A DNA stretch of 64,000 bases, taken from contig NZ_JODS01000028.1 in the NCBI RefSeq assembly GCF_000718025.1, positions 45,557-109,556 on the forward strand, written 5' to 3'. Shown in pieces: positions 31,358-38,828 of the stretch; the stretch's first letter is position 1; every line of letters begins with the position of its first letter. The DNA is from Kitasatospora purpeofusca (lineage in GTDB: Bacteria > Actinomycetota > Actinomycetes > Streptomycetales > Streptomycetaceae). The position numbers and the translations under genes are program-made. Under the pieces are notes generated by a model. It ran no database searches, was not told where the DNA came from, and saw only the letters and a program-made list of their open reading frames with translations.

Positions 31358-32161
31358 ATGACCTCGCCCCGCTCCTACGACGGAGTCGGCTACCCCTCTC
31401 CGTCCTTCTCCTCCGGCACGCCCATCTACGACAGCCTCGTCGCAGAGCGCGGTGTCCCGCAGATCGCGCCCATCAATGTGCCGGCCGCCCTGCCGCCGGC
31501 CCTGTCGACCGGTTACGGATCCGGCCTCCCCGGCCAGTCCTACGACAACCGGTACGGCTCCGGGTACGACAGTCCCGGTGGCAACCTCCCCGCCCTGCCG
31601 CCGGCCCGCCTCGCCCTGGGCCCCGGCCCGAGCAGCACCCCCTCCGGTCCGGCCACCACGTACATCCCGGCGCAGCCCGCCCCCGCGTACGCCGCCGCGC
31701 CCCAGCCGGCGGTCCCCGGGTACGGCGCTCCGCAGCCCTACCTGCCGGGCCAGCGCCCGCAGGCCCCGACGCCGGGCTTCACCCAGGCCTCCACCGGCGG
31801 GTACCAGCCCTCCGGCGGCCAGAGCTTCGGCGGCCAGAACACCTTCGTCGGCGGCAACGGCGGACAGCAGACCTTCGGCGCGCAGCCGGCCGGTCAGCAC
31901 GGCGCGGCCGGCCAGCCCCAGGGCGGCCCGCAGTCCTTCGGCGGCCAGCAGTCGTTCGGCGGTCCGCAGGGCTTCGGCGGCCAGGGCGGCCACCAGGGCG
32001 GCTTCGGCGGCTCGGCCGACCAGTCCTTCGGCGGCGCCCAGCTGCGTCCGGCCGTCACCCCGGTCGCCCCGGTCCGCCCGATGCAGCCGCAGCGGCCCGG
32101 CCCGTACGGCGAGCACGGCCAGTACCAGCAGGGCTACCAGCCGCAGGCGCAGGGCTACTGA
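31358..32161 (+). CDS. low-complexity, likely disordered protein (DUF6643-like)
   Basis: 267 residues from ATG 31358. The N-terminal 45 residues (YDGVGYPSPSFSSGTPIYD, then AERGVPQIAPINVP) look conserved and match what I remember of a Streptomyces-specific family annotated DUF6643. The rest is Pro, Gly, Gln, Phe and Tyr-rich with repeated SFGGQ/SFGGP blocks between about residues 155 and 225. No signal peptide or membrane helix is present. Such sequences are typically disordered and can form condensates. The function is unknown. Strong hairpins lie on both sides, so it is transcribed alone. Confidence 0.8.
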   Translation: MTSPRSYDGVGYPSPSFSSGTPIYDSLVAERGVPQIAPINVPAALPPALSTGYGSGLPGQSYDNRYGSGYDSPGGNLPALPPARLALGPGPSSTPSGPATTYIPAQPAPAYAAAPQPAVPGYGAPQPYLPGQRPQAPTPGFTQASTGGYQPSGGQSFGGQNTFVGGNGGQQTFGAQPAGQHGAAGQPQGGPQSFGGQQSFGGPQGFGGQGGHQGGFGGSADQSFGGAQLRPAVTPVAPVRPMQPQRPGPYGEHGQYQQGYQPQAQGY

Positions 32162-32262
32162 CACCACCCCGGGCCGGACCCCCACCCGGCCCGGACCCGC
32201 ACCACCTGAGCACTACCCGGCGCGCACCGAACGACGCCGGGCGTACGGAGAAACGGGTCATC

Positions 32263-32313
32263 CACGGACCGCCCGGAACGCCGGCCCCACGCCGGCGTTC
32301 CGGGCGGTCCGTG
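32263..32313 (+). terminator. perfect 23-bp-arm hairpin terminator
   Basis: Arms 32263-32285 and 32291-32313 are fully complementary around CCCAC. It lies 102 bp after the stop at 32161 and is the longest perfect hairpin noticed in the window. Confidence 0.8.
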
Positions 32314-32375
32314 CGCGTTCGGGCAGCGTGTCGGGGCAGTCCCTCGCGGCACCGGCCCCGGCGGCTTCCGGCCGC

Positions 32376-32435
32376 GCGGTTCCGGCCGCGGTTCCGGTCG
32401 CGGTTCCGGCTGCGGTTCCGGCCGCGGTTCCGGTC
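32376..32435. repeat. 12-bp tandem repeat, five units, upstream of the MOSC gene
   Basis: GCGGTTCCGGYY repeats five times without break (32376-32387, 32388-32399, 32400-32411, 32412-32423, 32424-32435). Only the last two positions vary, and an imperfect copy precedes it at 32361. It lies 65 bp before the MOSC start, in promoter position. The rest of 32162-32500 has no gene. Confidence 0.85.
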
Positions 32436-32500
32436 ACCGGTCCGCGAGCGAGGCAGGACTCACCCGCGGCCGGTTCGGGCGGGGCTGGCAGGATGGAGGT

Positions 32501-33379
32501 ATGCAGCTCACCGGACTCCACGTCTACCCCGTCAAGTCCATGTACCGTCTGAGCCCCGAGAGCGCGCTCGTCGAACCGTGGGGCCTGGCCGGCGACCGCC
32601 GCTGGATGCTCGCCGACGCCACCGGCCGCTTCGTCAGCCAGCGCGAGAACCCCGCCATCGGCCAGGTCCGGACCGAGCTCACCGCCACCGGCGCCCTCGT
32701 CCTCACCACGCCCGGCGGCTCCCGCGCCGAGATCCCCGCCCCCTCGGTCGCGGTCGGCGACCAGCTCGCCGACGTCGAGGTCTGGGGCACCCGCTTCCAC
32801 GCCGCCGAGGCCGAGAAGGAGGCCCAGCTGTGGATCGCCGAGCAGCTCGGCGACTACCGGCTGGTGCACCTGGACGACCCGCGCGCCCGGCCCGTCGACC
32901 CGGGCTTCTCCTCGCCGGGCGACACCGTCTCGATGGCCGACGGCTTCCCGCTGCTGCTCACCACCACCGCCTCGCTGGCCGAGCTCAACACCCTGATCGC
33001 CGAGGCGCACCCGGACGGCCACGAGACCCTGCCGATGGAGCGGTTCCGCCCCAACGTGGTGGTCTCCGGCAGCGACGCCTGGGCCGAGGACGGCTGGCGC
33101 CGGATCCGGATCGGCGGACTGACCTTCCGGGTGGTCAAGCCGTGCGGGCGCTGCGTGGTCACCACCACCGACCAGGAGAGCGGCGAGCGGCGCGGCCCGG
33201 AGCCGCTGCGCACCCTGGCCAAGCACCACCGGCTGCTGAAGAAGGCCGCGTTCGGGCAGAACCTGATCCCGGAGCGGCCGGCGGGCGTCGAGGGCGACGT
33301 GCTGGGCACGCTGCGGCTCGGCGACGAGGTCGAGGTCCTGGAGGACGGCATGGAGTGGCCGTCCGACCGACTGGTCTGA
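32501..33379 (+). CDS. MOSC domain protein (MOSC N-terminal beta-barrel plus MOSC)
   Basis: 292 residues from ATG 32501. The N-terminal part (LTGLHVYPVKSMYRLSPESA, then GLAGDRRWMLAD) is the MOSC N-terminal barrel. The C-terminal domain has MERFRPNVVVSG and the conserved cysteine loop VVKPCGRCVVTTTDQ, then FGQNLIPE. The family includes MARC-like N-hydroxylated-compound reductases and molybdenum-cofactor sulfurase tails, in which the Cys coordinates or carries sulfur at the cofactor. It stands alone and is closed by a hairpin at 33407-33442. Confidence 0.9.
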   Translation: MQLTGLHVYPVKSMYRLSPESALVEPWGLAGDRRWMLADATGRFVSQRENPAIGQVRTELTATGALVLTTPGGSRAEIPAPSVAVGDQLADVEVWGTRFHAAEAEKEAQLWIAEQLGDYRLVHLDDPRARPVDPGFSSPGDTVSMADGFPLLLTTTASLAELNTLIAEAHPDGHETLPMERFRPNVVVSGSDAWAEDGWRRIRIGGLTFRVVKPCGRCVVTTTDQESGERRGPEPLRTLAKHHRLLKKAAFGQNLIPERPAGVEGDVLGTLRLGDEVEVLEDGMEWPSDRLV

Positions 33380-33406
33380 CCGTCCGGCCCGCCCGGCCGG
33401 CTTCCT

Positions 33407-33442
33407 CGGACGGCCGCTGCGGAACGCCGCTGCGGCCGTCCG
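33407..33442 (+). terminator. 10-bp hairpin after the MOSC gene
   Basis: CGGACGGCCG (33407-33416) pairs with CGGCCGTCCG (33433-33442), 28 nt after the stop. Confidence 0.6.
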
Positions 33443-33823
33443 ACACCGGGAGGGACCGCGCGCTCCCGGCGCACGGGGCCGGCGCCCACGCGCCGGTACC
33501 CGCGCGCGGGTGCCCTGCCCGGGGCTCCCGGCCGGCCCCGCAACCGGCCGCTCCCCCACCGGCGCCGCACCGGCCCCCGGCCGCTTGCGCACCCGCGTCC
33601 CGGAACCGGAACTGTGCGCACTCGTTGAAGCATGTGGTGAACCCGCGACGGCACCCGGCCCCGCCCGCCACCGGGCAGTGCGGAACGGCGGGAGCATCCG
33701 TGCGGGCGCGCTACGGTGGGCGGACGACCCGCGCACCCCGTGCGCCGCGTCCGGGCGAACGGCGCCCGCGTGCGTCCGGTCCGCAGATCGCCGGCTCGAT
33801 GAAGGTGGGGACAACAAACCGTC
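33443..33823. other. intergenic region before the beta-helix/AAA gene
   Basis: No gene is recognised over 381 bp. GGTGGGGACAACAAACCGTC just before the ATG at 33824 supplies a weak RBS. Confidence 0.4.
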
Positions 33824-36223
33824 ATGGCTGAGCACAGGGTCCGGGTCACCCAGGACAGCGCATCCCGCTGGCGGCGCCGCGCCGGCGAGTACGACACGCT
33901 CACCGAGGCCCTGGCGGCCGCCGAACCCGGCGACACGGTGACCGTGCGGTCCGGCACCTTCCGGGAGAACGTGGTCGTGGACAAGGCGGTCACGATCGTC
34001 CCCGCCCAGGGCCCCGGCACCGTCCGGATCGACCCTCCCGGCGGCGTACCGCTCACCGTGACGGCCTCGGCCACCGTCCGGGACCTGGTGATCGAGGGAA
34101 GCGACCGGTCCTCCCCCGCCGTGCTGGTGTCCGGCGCGGACGCCGCCCCCTCCTTCACCGGCTGCCGGGTCGAGACCCGCTCCGCCGCCGGGATCGAGGT
34201 CGTCGACGGCGCCCGGCCGACCCTCAAGGGCTGTGTGGTCGCCAACCCGGACGGGCTCGGCCTGCGGCTGCGCGGACCGGGCACCGCGGCGGCGTTCGAG
34301 GACTGCGAGGTGTCCGCCGCCGGTCAGGCCGGACTCGCCGTGCTCGGTGGCGCGACCGCCGCGCTGGAGCGCTGCCGGGTGCACCACGCGACCGGCGCGG
34401 GCGTCCTGCTCTCCGACCCGGGCAGCGCCGCCGAGTTGACCGGCTGCGAGATCTACGAGATCCGCGGCAGCGGGGTGCAGGCCGAGGACCGGGCCGGCGG
34501 GCGGCTGGTGGACTGCGACATCCACCGGGTCACCGGCAACGGCCTCACCCTCGACAGCGAGGCCGAACTCGTCCTGACCGGCTGCCGGGTGCACGACCTG
34601 CCGGAGAACGCGGCCGACCTGCGCGGCCGGGCCCGGCTCAGCCTCGCCCACTCCACGGTGCGGGACTTCGGGCGCGGCGCGCTCTCGGTCTGGGACCAGG
34701 GCACCGAGGCGAGCGCCGAGTCCTGCGAGATCCACGGCTCGAACGGCGAGTACCCGGCACTGTGGGTCAGCGACGGCGCCCGGCTCACCCTCACCGACTG
34801 CGCCCTGCACGACCTGCCGGACGCCCTGTTCGTCCTGGACCGCGACTCCGCCGCCGTCGCCGAGGGCTGCTCCTTCAGCCGGATCCGCAGCTCGGCGGTG
34901 TCGGTCAGCGGCGGCGCCACGGTGACGCTGAGCGGCTGCCGGGTGCAGGAGGCGGGCACCGGGCTGTGGTTCCGCGACCACGGCAGCGGCGGCCTGCTGA
35001 CCAAGTGCGAGATCTCCGACGTGGCGACCGGGGTGATCGTCACCAAGGGCGCCGACCCGGTGTTCCGGGACTGCACCGTCCGGGCCGGCTCGGACGCCGG
35101 CGTCTATGTCTCCGCCCAGGGCCGGGGCACCTTCGAGGACTGCCGGGTCTCGCACGGCAAGGGCTTCGGCTTCCACATCATCGACGGCTGCCGCACGGTG
35201 CTGACGCGGTGCCGGGCCGAGCAGAACGAGCGGGCCGGCTTCGAATTCTCCGAGCCCGGACCGGTGGTGGAGGGCTGCACCTCGGACGATGTGGCGGCGC
35301 TGCCGTCACCGGCCACCGAGATTCCCGGGCCGCGCGCCCAACTCGCCTCCTCCGCAGGCTCCCTGGCCTCCGCCGCGCCCGCGGTGATCGGGCCGATCCC
35401 GGACTGCCGGCCCGCCGACGAGGCACTGGCCGAACTCGACGGGCTGGTCGGCCTGGCCACCGTCAAGCAGGAGGTCCGGACCCTGATCGACCTCATCTCG
35501 GTCGGCCGGCGGCGCCGGCAGGCCGGCCTCAAGGCCCCCTCGCTCCGCCGCCACCTGGTCTTCACCGGCGCCCCCGGCACCGGCAAGACCACGGTGGCAC
35601 GGCTCTACGGCGAGATCCTCGCCTCGCTCGGGGTGCTCCAGCGCGGGCACCTGGTCGAGGTGGCCCGGGTGGACCTGGTCGGCGAGCACATCGGCTCCAC
35701 CGCGATCCGCACCGCCGCCGCCTTCGACCGGGCCCGCGGCGGCGTGCTCTTCATCGACGAGGCGTACGCGCTCGCCCCCGAGGACGGCGCCCGCGACTTC
35801 GGCCGGGAGGCGATCGACACCCTGGTGAAGCTGATGGAGGACCATCGGGACGAGGTGGTGGTCATCGTGGCCGGCTACACCACCGAGATGGAGCGGTTCC
35901 TGTCCGCCAACCCCGGTGTCTCCTCCCGGTTCTCCCGGACCGTCACCTTCCCCGACTACACGGCCGAGGAGCTGCTGGAGATCGCCCGCGCCCAGTGCGC
36001 CGAGCACGAGTACGCGCTGGCCGACGCCACCGCGCTGGCGCTGCTGGAGCACTTCGCCGGCATCGAGCGCGGCCCGACCTTCGGCAACGGCCGGACCGCC
36101 CGCCAGGTCTTCGAGACCATGGTGGAGCGGCACGCGATGCGGGTGGCGCAGCTCGACGACCCGTCCACCGAGGACCTCCAGCTGCTCGTCCCCACCGACC
36201 TTCCCGCGCCCCGACTGCCGTAG
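33824..36223 (+). CDS. right-handed beta-helix / CbxX-type AAA ATPase fusion
   Basis: 799 residues. Residues of about 25-490 form a long run of pectate-lyase-like beta-helix coils of about 22-24 residues (G-CRVxxxxxxGI-VxxGARPTLKGC pattern, repeated some 18 times with a Cys at most turns). A short linker leads to an AAA domain at about 540-790: GLATVKQEVRTLI, Walker A GAPGTGKTT (K588), Walker B VLFIDEAY, VVIVAGYTTEMERF and SRFSRTVTFPDYT. This is the CbxX/CfxQ and SpoVK type also found in EccA of type VII secretion. No signal peptide is present. The helix probably binds a ligand or partner and the ATPase remodels it. Confidence 0.9.
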   Translation: MAEHRVRVTQDSASRWRRRAGEYDTLTEALAAAEPGDTVTVRSGTFRENVVVDKAVTIVPAQGPGTVRIDPPGGVPLTVTASATVRDLVIEGSDRSSPAVLVSGADAAPSFTGCRVETRSAAGIEVVDGARPTLKGCVVANPDGLGLRLRGPGTAAAFEDCEVSAAGQAGLAVLGGATAALERCRVHHATGAGVLLSDPGSAAELTGCEIYEIRGSGVQAEDRAGGRLVDCDIHRVTGNGLTLDSEAELVLTGCRVHDLPENAADLRGRARLSLAHSTVRDFGRGALSVWDQGTEASAESCEIHGSNGEYPALWVSDGARLTLTDCALHDLPDALFVLDRDSAAVAEGCSFSRIRSSAVSVSGGATVTLSGCRVQEAGTGLWFRDHGSGGLLTKCEISDVATGVIVTKGADPVFRDCTVRAGSDAGVYVSAQGRGTFEDCRVSHGKGFGFHIIDGCRTVLTRCRAEQNERAGFEFSEPGPVVEGCTSDDVAALPSPATEIPGPRAQLASSAGSLASAAPAVIGPIPDCRPADEALAELDGLVGLATVKQEVRTLIDLISVGRRRRQAGLKAPSLRRHLVFTGAPGTGKTTVARLYGEILASLGVLQRGHLVEVARVDLVGEHIGSTAIRTAAAFDRARGGVLFIDEAYALAPEDGARDFGREAIDTLVKLMEDHRDEVVVIVAGYTTEMERFLSANPGVSSRFSRTVTFPDYTAEELLEIARAQCAEHEYALADATALALLEHFAGIERGPTFGNGRTARQVFETMVERHAMRVAQLDDPSTEDLQLLVPTDLPAPRLP

Positions 36224-36262
36224 CGGAAGGGGGCGGTGGGGGCCGGCGCCACTCGTCAGCCG

Positions 36263-36286
36263 CCCGTCAGCCCGTCAGCCCGTCAG
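36263..36286 (-). repeat. 8-bp tandem repeat placing a stop in every frame
   Basis: CCCGTCAG is repeated three times (36263-36270, 36271-36278, 36279-36286). Read on the minus strand each unit contains TGA, and because 8 is not a multiple of 3 the three stops fall in three different frames. The first is the stop of the cysteine synthase-family gene. Confidence 0.8.
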
Positions 36287-37389
36287 CCCGTCCAGGCTCC
36301 GCCGGCCAGGAAGGCTTCCAGTCCGGCCCGGTAGGGCGCGATGTCGATGCGCTCCCCCGCCAGCCACTCGTCCGCGTAGTACTTGTCGAGGTAGCGGTCG
36401 CCCGGGTCGCAGAGCAGGGTGACCACGCTGCCGCGCTCCCCCGCCGCCCGCATCTCGGCGACGATCCGCAGCGCGCTCCACAGCCCGGTCCCGGTGGAGG
36501 CGCCCGCCTTGCGGCCGAGCACCCCGTCCAGCACCCGGACGGCGGCGATCGAGGCGGCGTCCGGGACCTTCATCATCCGGTCGATCGCCCCGGGGACGAA
36601 GCTCGGCTCCATCCGGGGCCGGCCGATCCCCTCGATCCGCGAACCCCGGTCGCACACCGCGTCCGGGTCCTCCCGCACCCAGCCATCGAAGAAACAGGAG
36701 TTCTCCGGGTCCGCGACGCAGATCCGGGTGTCGTACTGCATGTAGTGGACGTACCGGGCGATGGTCGCCGAGGTGCCGCCGGTGCCGGCGGTGGCCACGA
36801 TCCAGGCCGGCTCGGGGTGCGGCTCCAGACGCAGCTGGGCGAAGACCGACTCGGCGATGTTGTTGTTGCCGCGCCAGTCGGTGGCCCGCTCGGCGTAGGT
36901 GAACTGGTCCATGTAGTGGCCGCCGGTCTCCTCGGCGAGCCGGGCCGAGGCCTCGTACACCTCGTCCGGCCGGTCCACCAGGTGGCACTCGCCGCCGTGG
37001 AACTCGATCAGGTCGATCTTGGCCTGGCTGGTGGACTTGGCCATCACCGCGATGAACGGCACCCCGACGAGCTGGGCGAAGTACGCCTCGGAGACGGCGG
37101 TGGATCCGCTGGACGCCTCGATGACCGGCTTGCCGGGGCGGATCCAGCCGTTGCAGAGCCCGTAGAGGAAGAGCGAGCGCGCCAGCCGGTGCTTGAGCGA
37201 GCCGGTGGGATGGGTGGACTCGTCCTTGAGGTAGAGGTCGATGCCCCACTCGGCGGGCAGCGGGAAGCGCAGCAGGTGGGTGTCGGCCGAGCGGTTCGCG
37301 TCCGCGTGGACCTTGCGGACCGCCTCCTTGAGCCAGCTCCGGTACTCCGGGTCGGTGCGGTCGACGTCGACGGTCGGTTCGGTCCCCAT
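36283..37389 (-). CDS. PLP-dependent cysteine synthase family protein (Cds1/L-cysteine desulfhydrase-like)
   Basis: 368 residues from ATG 37387-37389, chosen for the GAGGAGAG tract. GTG 37443 would give 386 residues but lacks an RBS. The PLP lysine lies in HPTGSLKHRLAR, the asparagine/serine loop is EASSGSTAVSEAYFA, and the phosphate loop is ATAGTGGTSATIARY. The insert YMDQFTYAERATDWRGNNNIAES is the hallmark of the actinobacterial group containing M. tuberculosis Cds1, a cysteine desulfhydrase. Its likely reaction is L-cysteine to pyruvate, ammonia and sulfide, or the reverse-type cysteine synthesis. A TGTCAC/GTGACA dyad lies just upstream. Confidence 0.88.
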   Translation of the reverse strand: MGTEPTVDVDRTDPEYRSWLKEAVRKVHADANRSADTHLLRFPLPAEWGIDLYLKDESTHPTGSLKHRLARSLFLYGLCNGWIRPGKPVIEASSGSTAVSEAYFAQLVGVPFIAVMAKSTSQAKIDLIEFHGGECHLVDRPDEVYEASARLAEETGGHYMDQFTYAERATDWRGNNNIAESVFAQLRLEPHPEPAWIVATAGTGGTSATIARYVHYMQYDTRICVADPENSCFFDGWVREDPDAVCDRGSRIEGIGRPRMEPSFVPGAIDRMMKVPDAASIAAVRVLDGVLGRKAGASTGTGLWSALRIVAEMRAAGERGSVVTLLCDPGDRYLDKYYADEWLAGERIDIAPYRAGLEAFLAGGAWTG

Positions 37390-37457
37390 GGCCTGCCACT
37401 CTCCTCGTGCGAGTTCTTCGAAGCCCCCCTCCGATGTGCTCACTACGAGTGTACGAG

Positions 37458-37474
37458 TGTCACGATAAGTGACA
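37458..37474 (-). promoter_or_regulatory. TGTCAC-N5-GTGACA operator-like dyad
   Basis: Perfect 6-bp arms (37458-37463 and 37469-37474) around GATAA lie within the short promoter gap between the ROK gene and the cysteine synthase-family gene. On the minus strand the centre reads TTATC, so it overlaps a plausible -10 region. The regulator is unknown. Confidence 0.5.
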
Positions 37475-37533
37475 TTATGCGAAGCCCCAGGCTCCGCTTA
37501 TCGACCGCCGAAGCCACGGGCCCCCGAGCGGAG

Positions 37534-38811
37534 TCACCCCACCTGCACCGACTGCGGGTCGGCCAGGTACGGGCGCCAGCCGAGTTCCGCCGCCCCGGCC
37601 AGCGCGCTGTGCGCCAGCTCGGCGCCGACGATCGGCACCCGGCCGCTGCGCCCCCAGAGGCTGCGGTCGGCCACCACCGCCCGCAGCCGGTCCGGCGCGG
37701 CCTCCAGCAGGTCCCGGTGCAGCCCGCTGAGCACCACCCGGTCCGGGTTGAGGATGTTGACGACCCCGGCGAGCCCGAGTCCCAGCCGGTCGATGACGTG
37801 CTCCACGGCCGCCCGGGCCCGCTCGTCGACGGCGGCGGCCCGGCAGACCTCACCGGCCTGGTCGAGCAGCGGCCGCCCACGGTTCGGCGTCAGACCGGCC
37901 GCGGCGAACAGCGCGTCCGGGTCGGTCTCGGAGTTGAGGCAGCCCCGGTTGCCGCACGGGCAGGGGCGGCCCTGCGGATCGACGGTCAGATGGCCGACCT
38001 CCAGGGCGAGCCCGGCGCTGCCGGTGTGCAGCCGCCCGTCGATGACCAGCGCGCCGCCGACCCCGCGGTGACCGGAGGTGACCAGCAGCAGGTGCCGGGC
38101 GCCCCGTCCGGCGCCGTGCCGGTACTCGGCGAGGGCGGCCAGGTTGGCGTCGTTGGCGATCGAGGTGGGCAGCGGGTCGAACGCCCCCGGACCGTGCTCG
38201 GCGCGCCCCACCTCGACGTCGTAGAGGTCCGCGACCGGGGTGCCGCTGGGCCAGGCGAAGTGCAGCGCGGCCAGTGCGGTGCCGTCCGGTTCGGTGACCG
38301 GGTTGGGCAGGGCGAGCGCCGCGCCGAGGCAGCGGCGCTCGGTGGCGCGGGCGAGTTCGGCGCCCGCCTGGGCCACCGCGCGCAGCATCCGCACCGGGTC
38401 GGTGGCGGCGGGCAGCGGCAGGTGGACCGGCGGGTCGAGCAGTCCGCCGAGGCCGGCCAGGGTGACGCTCAGGCCGTCGGCGTGGATCTGTCCGGCGATC
38501 ACCACCGGGCCCGCGGGGTCGATGGCGAGCCGGTGCGAGGGGCGACCGCGGCCGCCACCGGCCGGGCGGGAGTCGACCGTGATCAGCCCGAGCGCCTCCA
38601 ACTCGGCGGTGACGGCGCCGGCGGTGGCCCGGGTGACGTCGAGCGCGCGGGTGAGGGCCGAGCGGGTCGGGGTCTGGCCGGTGTGGATCAGCTGGAGCGC
38701 CGGACCGAGCAGCGTCCGGCCGCGGTCGGGGGCCGCGCGGCGGTGGGCGTCGCGCTGCGCGTCGAGTTCGGCCCCGGTCCCGGGCTTCGGACTTGAAGGT
38801 GAGAGCTGCAC
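37534..38811 (-). CDS. ROK family transcriptional regulator
   Basis: 425 residues from GTG 38809-38811. The N-terminal winged helix is PTRSALTRALDVTRATAGAV, then LEALGLITVDSRPAGGGRGRPSHRL, where RGRPS is the wing seen in ROK repressors. The ROK domain has ATP/sugar-fold segments, SIANDANLAALAEYRHGAG, LEVGHLTVDPQGRPCPCGNRGCL (the zinc-binding CxCGxxGC) and NILNPDRVVLSG. The start is 18 bp from that of the divergent MFS gene, so both promoters overlap and the protein probably controls both. Confidence 0.92.
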   Translation of the reverse strand: MQLSPSSPKPGTGAELDAQRDAHRRAAPDRGRTLLGPALQLIHTGQTPTRSALTRALDVTRATAGAVTAELEALGLITVDSRPAGGGRGRPSHRLAIDPAGPVVIAGQIHADGLSVTLAGLGGLLDPPVHLPLPAATDPVRMLRAVAQAGAELARATERRCLGAALALPNPVTEPDGTALAALHFAWPSGTPVADLYDVEVGRAEHGPGAFDPLPTSIANDANLAALAEYRHGAGRGARHLLLVTSGHRGVGGALVIDGRLHTGSAGLALEVGHLTVDPQGRPCPCGNRGCLNSETDPDALFAAAGLTPNRGRPLLDQAGEVCRAAAVDERARAAVEHVIDRLGLGLAGVVNILNPDRVVLSGLHRDLLEAAPDRLRAVVADRSLWGRSGRVPIVGAELAHSALAGAAELGWRPYLADPQSVQVG

Positions 38812-38822
38812 GTCCCTATTCT
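38793..38822 (+). promoter_or_regulatory. promoter of the MFS gene (leaderless)
   Basis: TTGAAG (38793-38798) and TATTCT (38817-38822) are 18 nt apart. The GTG start at 38829 is 7 nt past the -10 box, so the transcript should begin at the start codon. The -35 box lies inside the divergent ROK coding region. Confidence 0.6.
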
Positions 38823-38828
38823 TACTTT

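Noticed and set aside
34762..38796. A 1344-residue open frame on the plus strand
   Set aside because: It runs in a second frame of the beta-helix/AAA gene and antisense to the cysteine synthase-family and ROK genes. Its composition is Arg/Gly/Pro/Ala-rich, as expected for a high-GC shadow frame.
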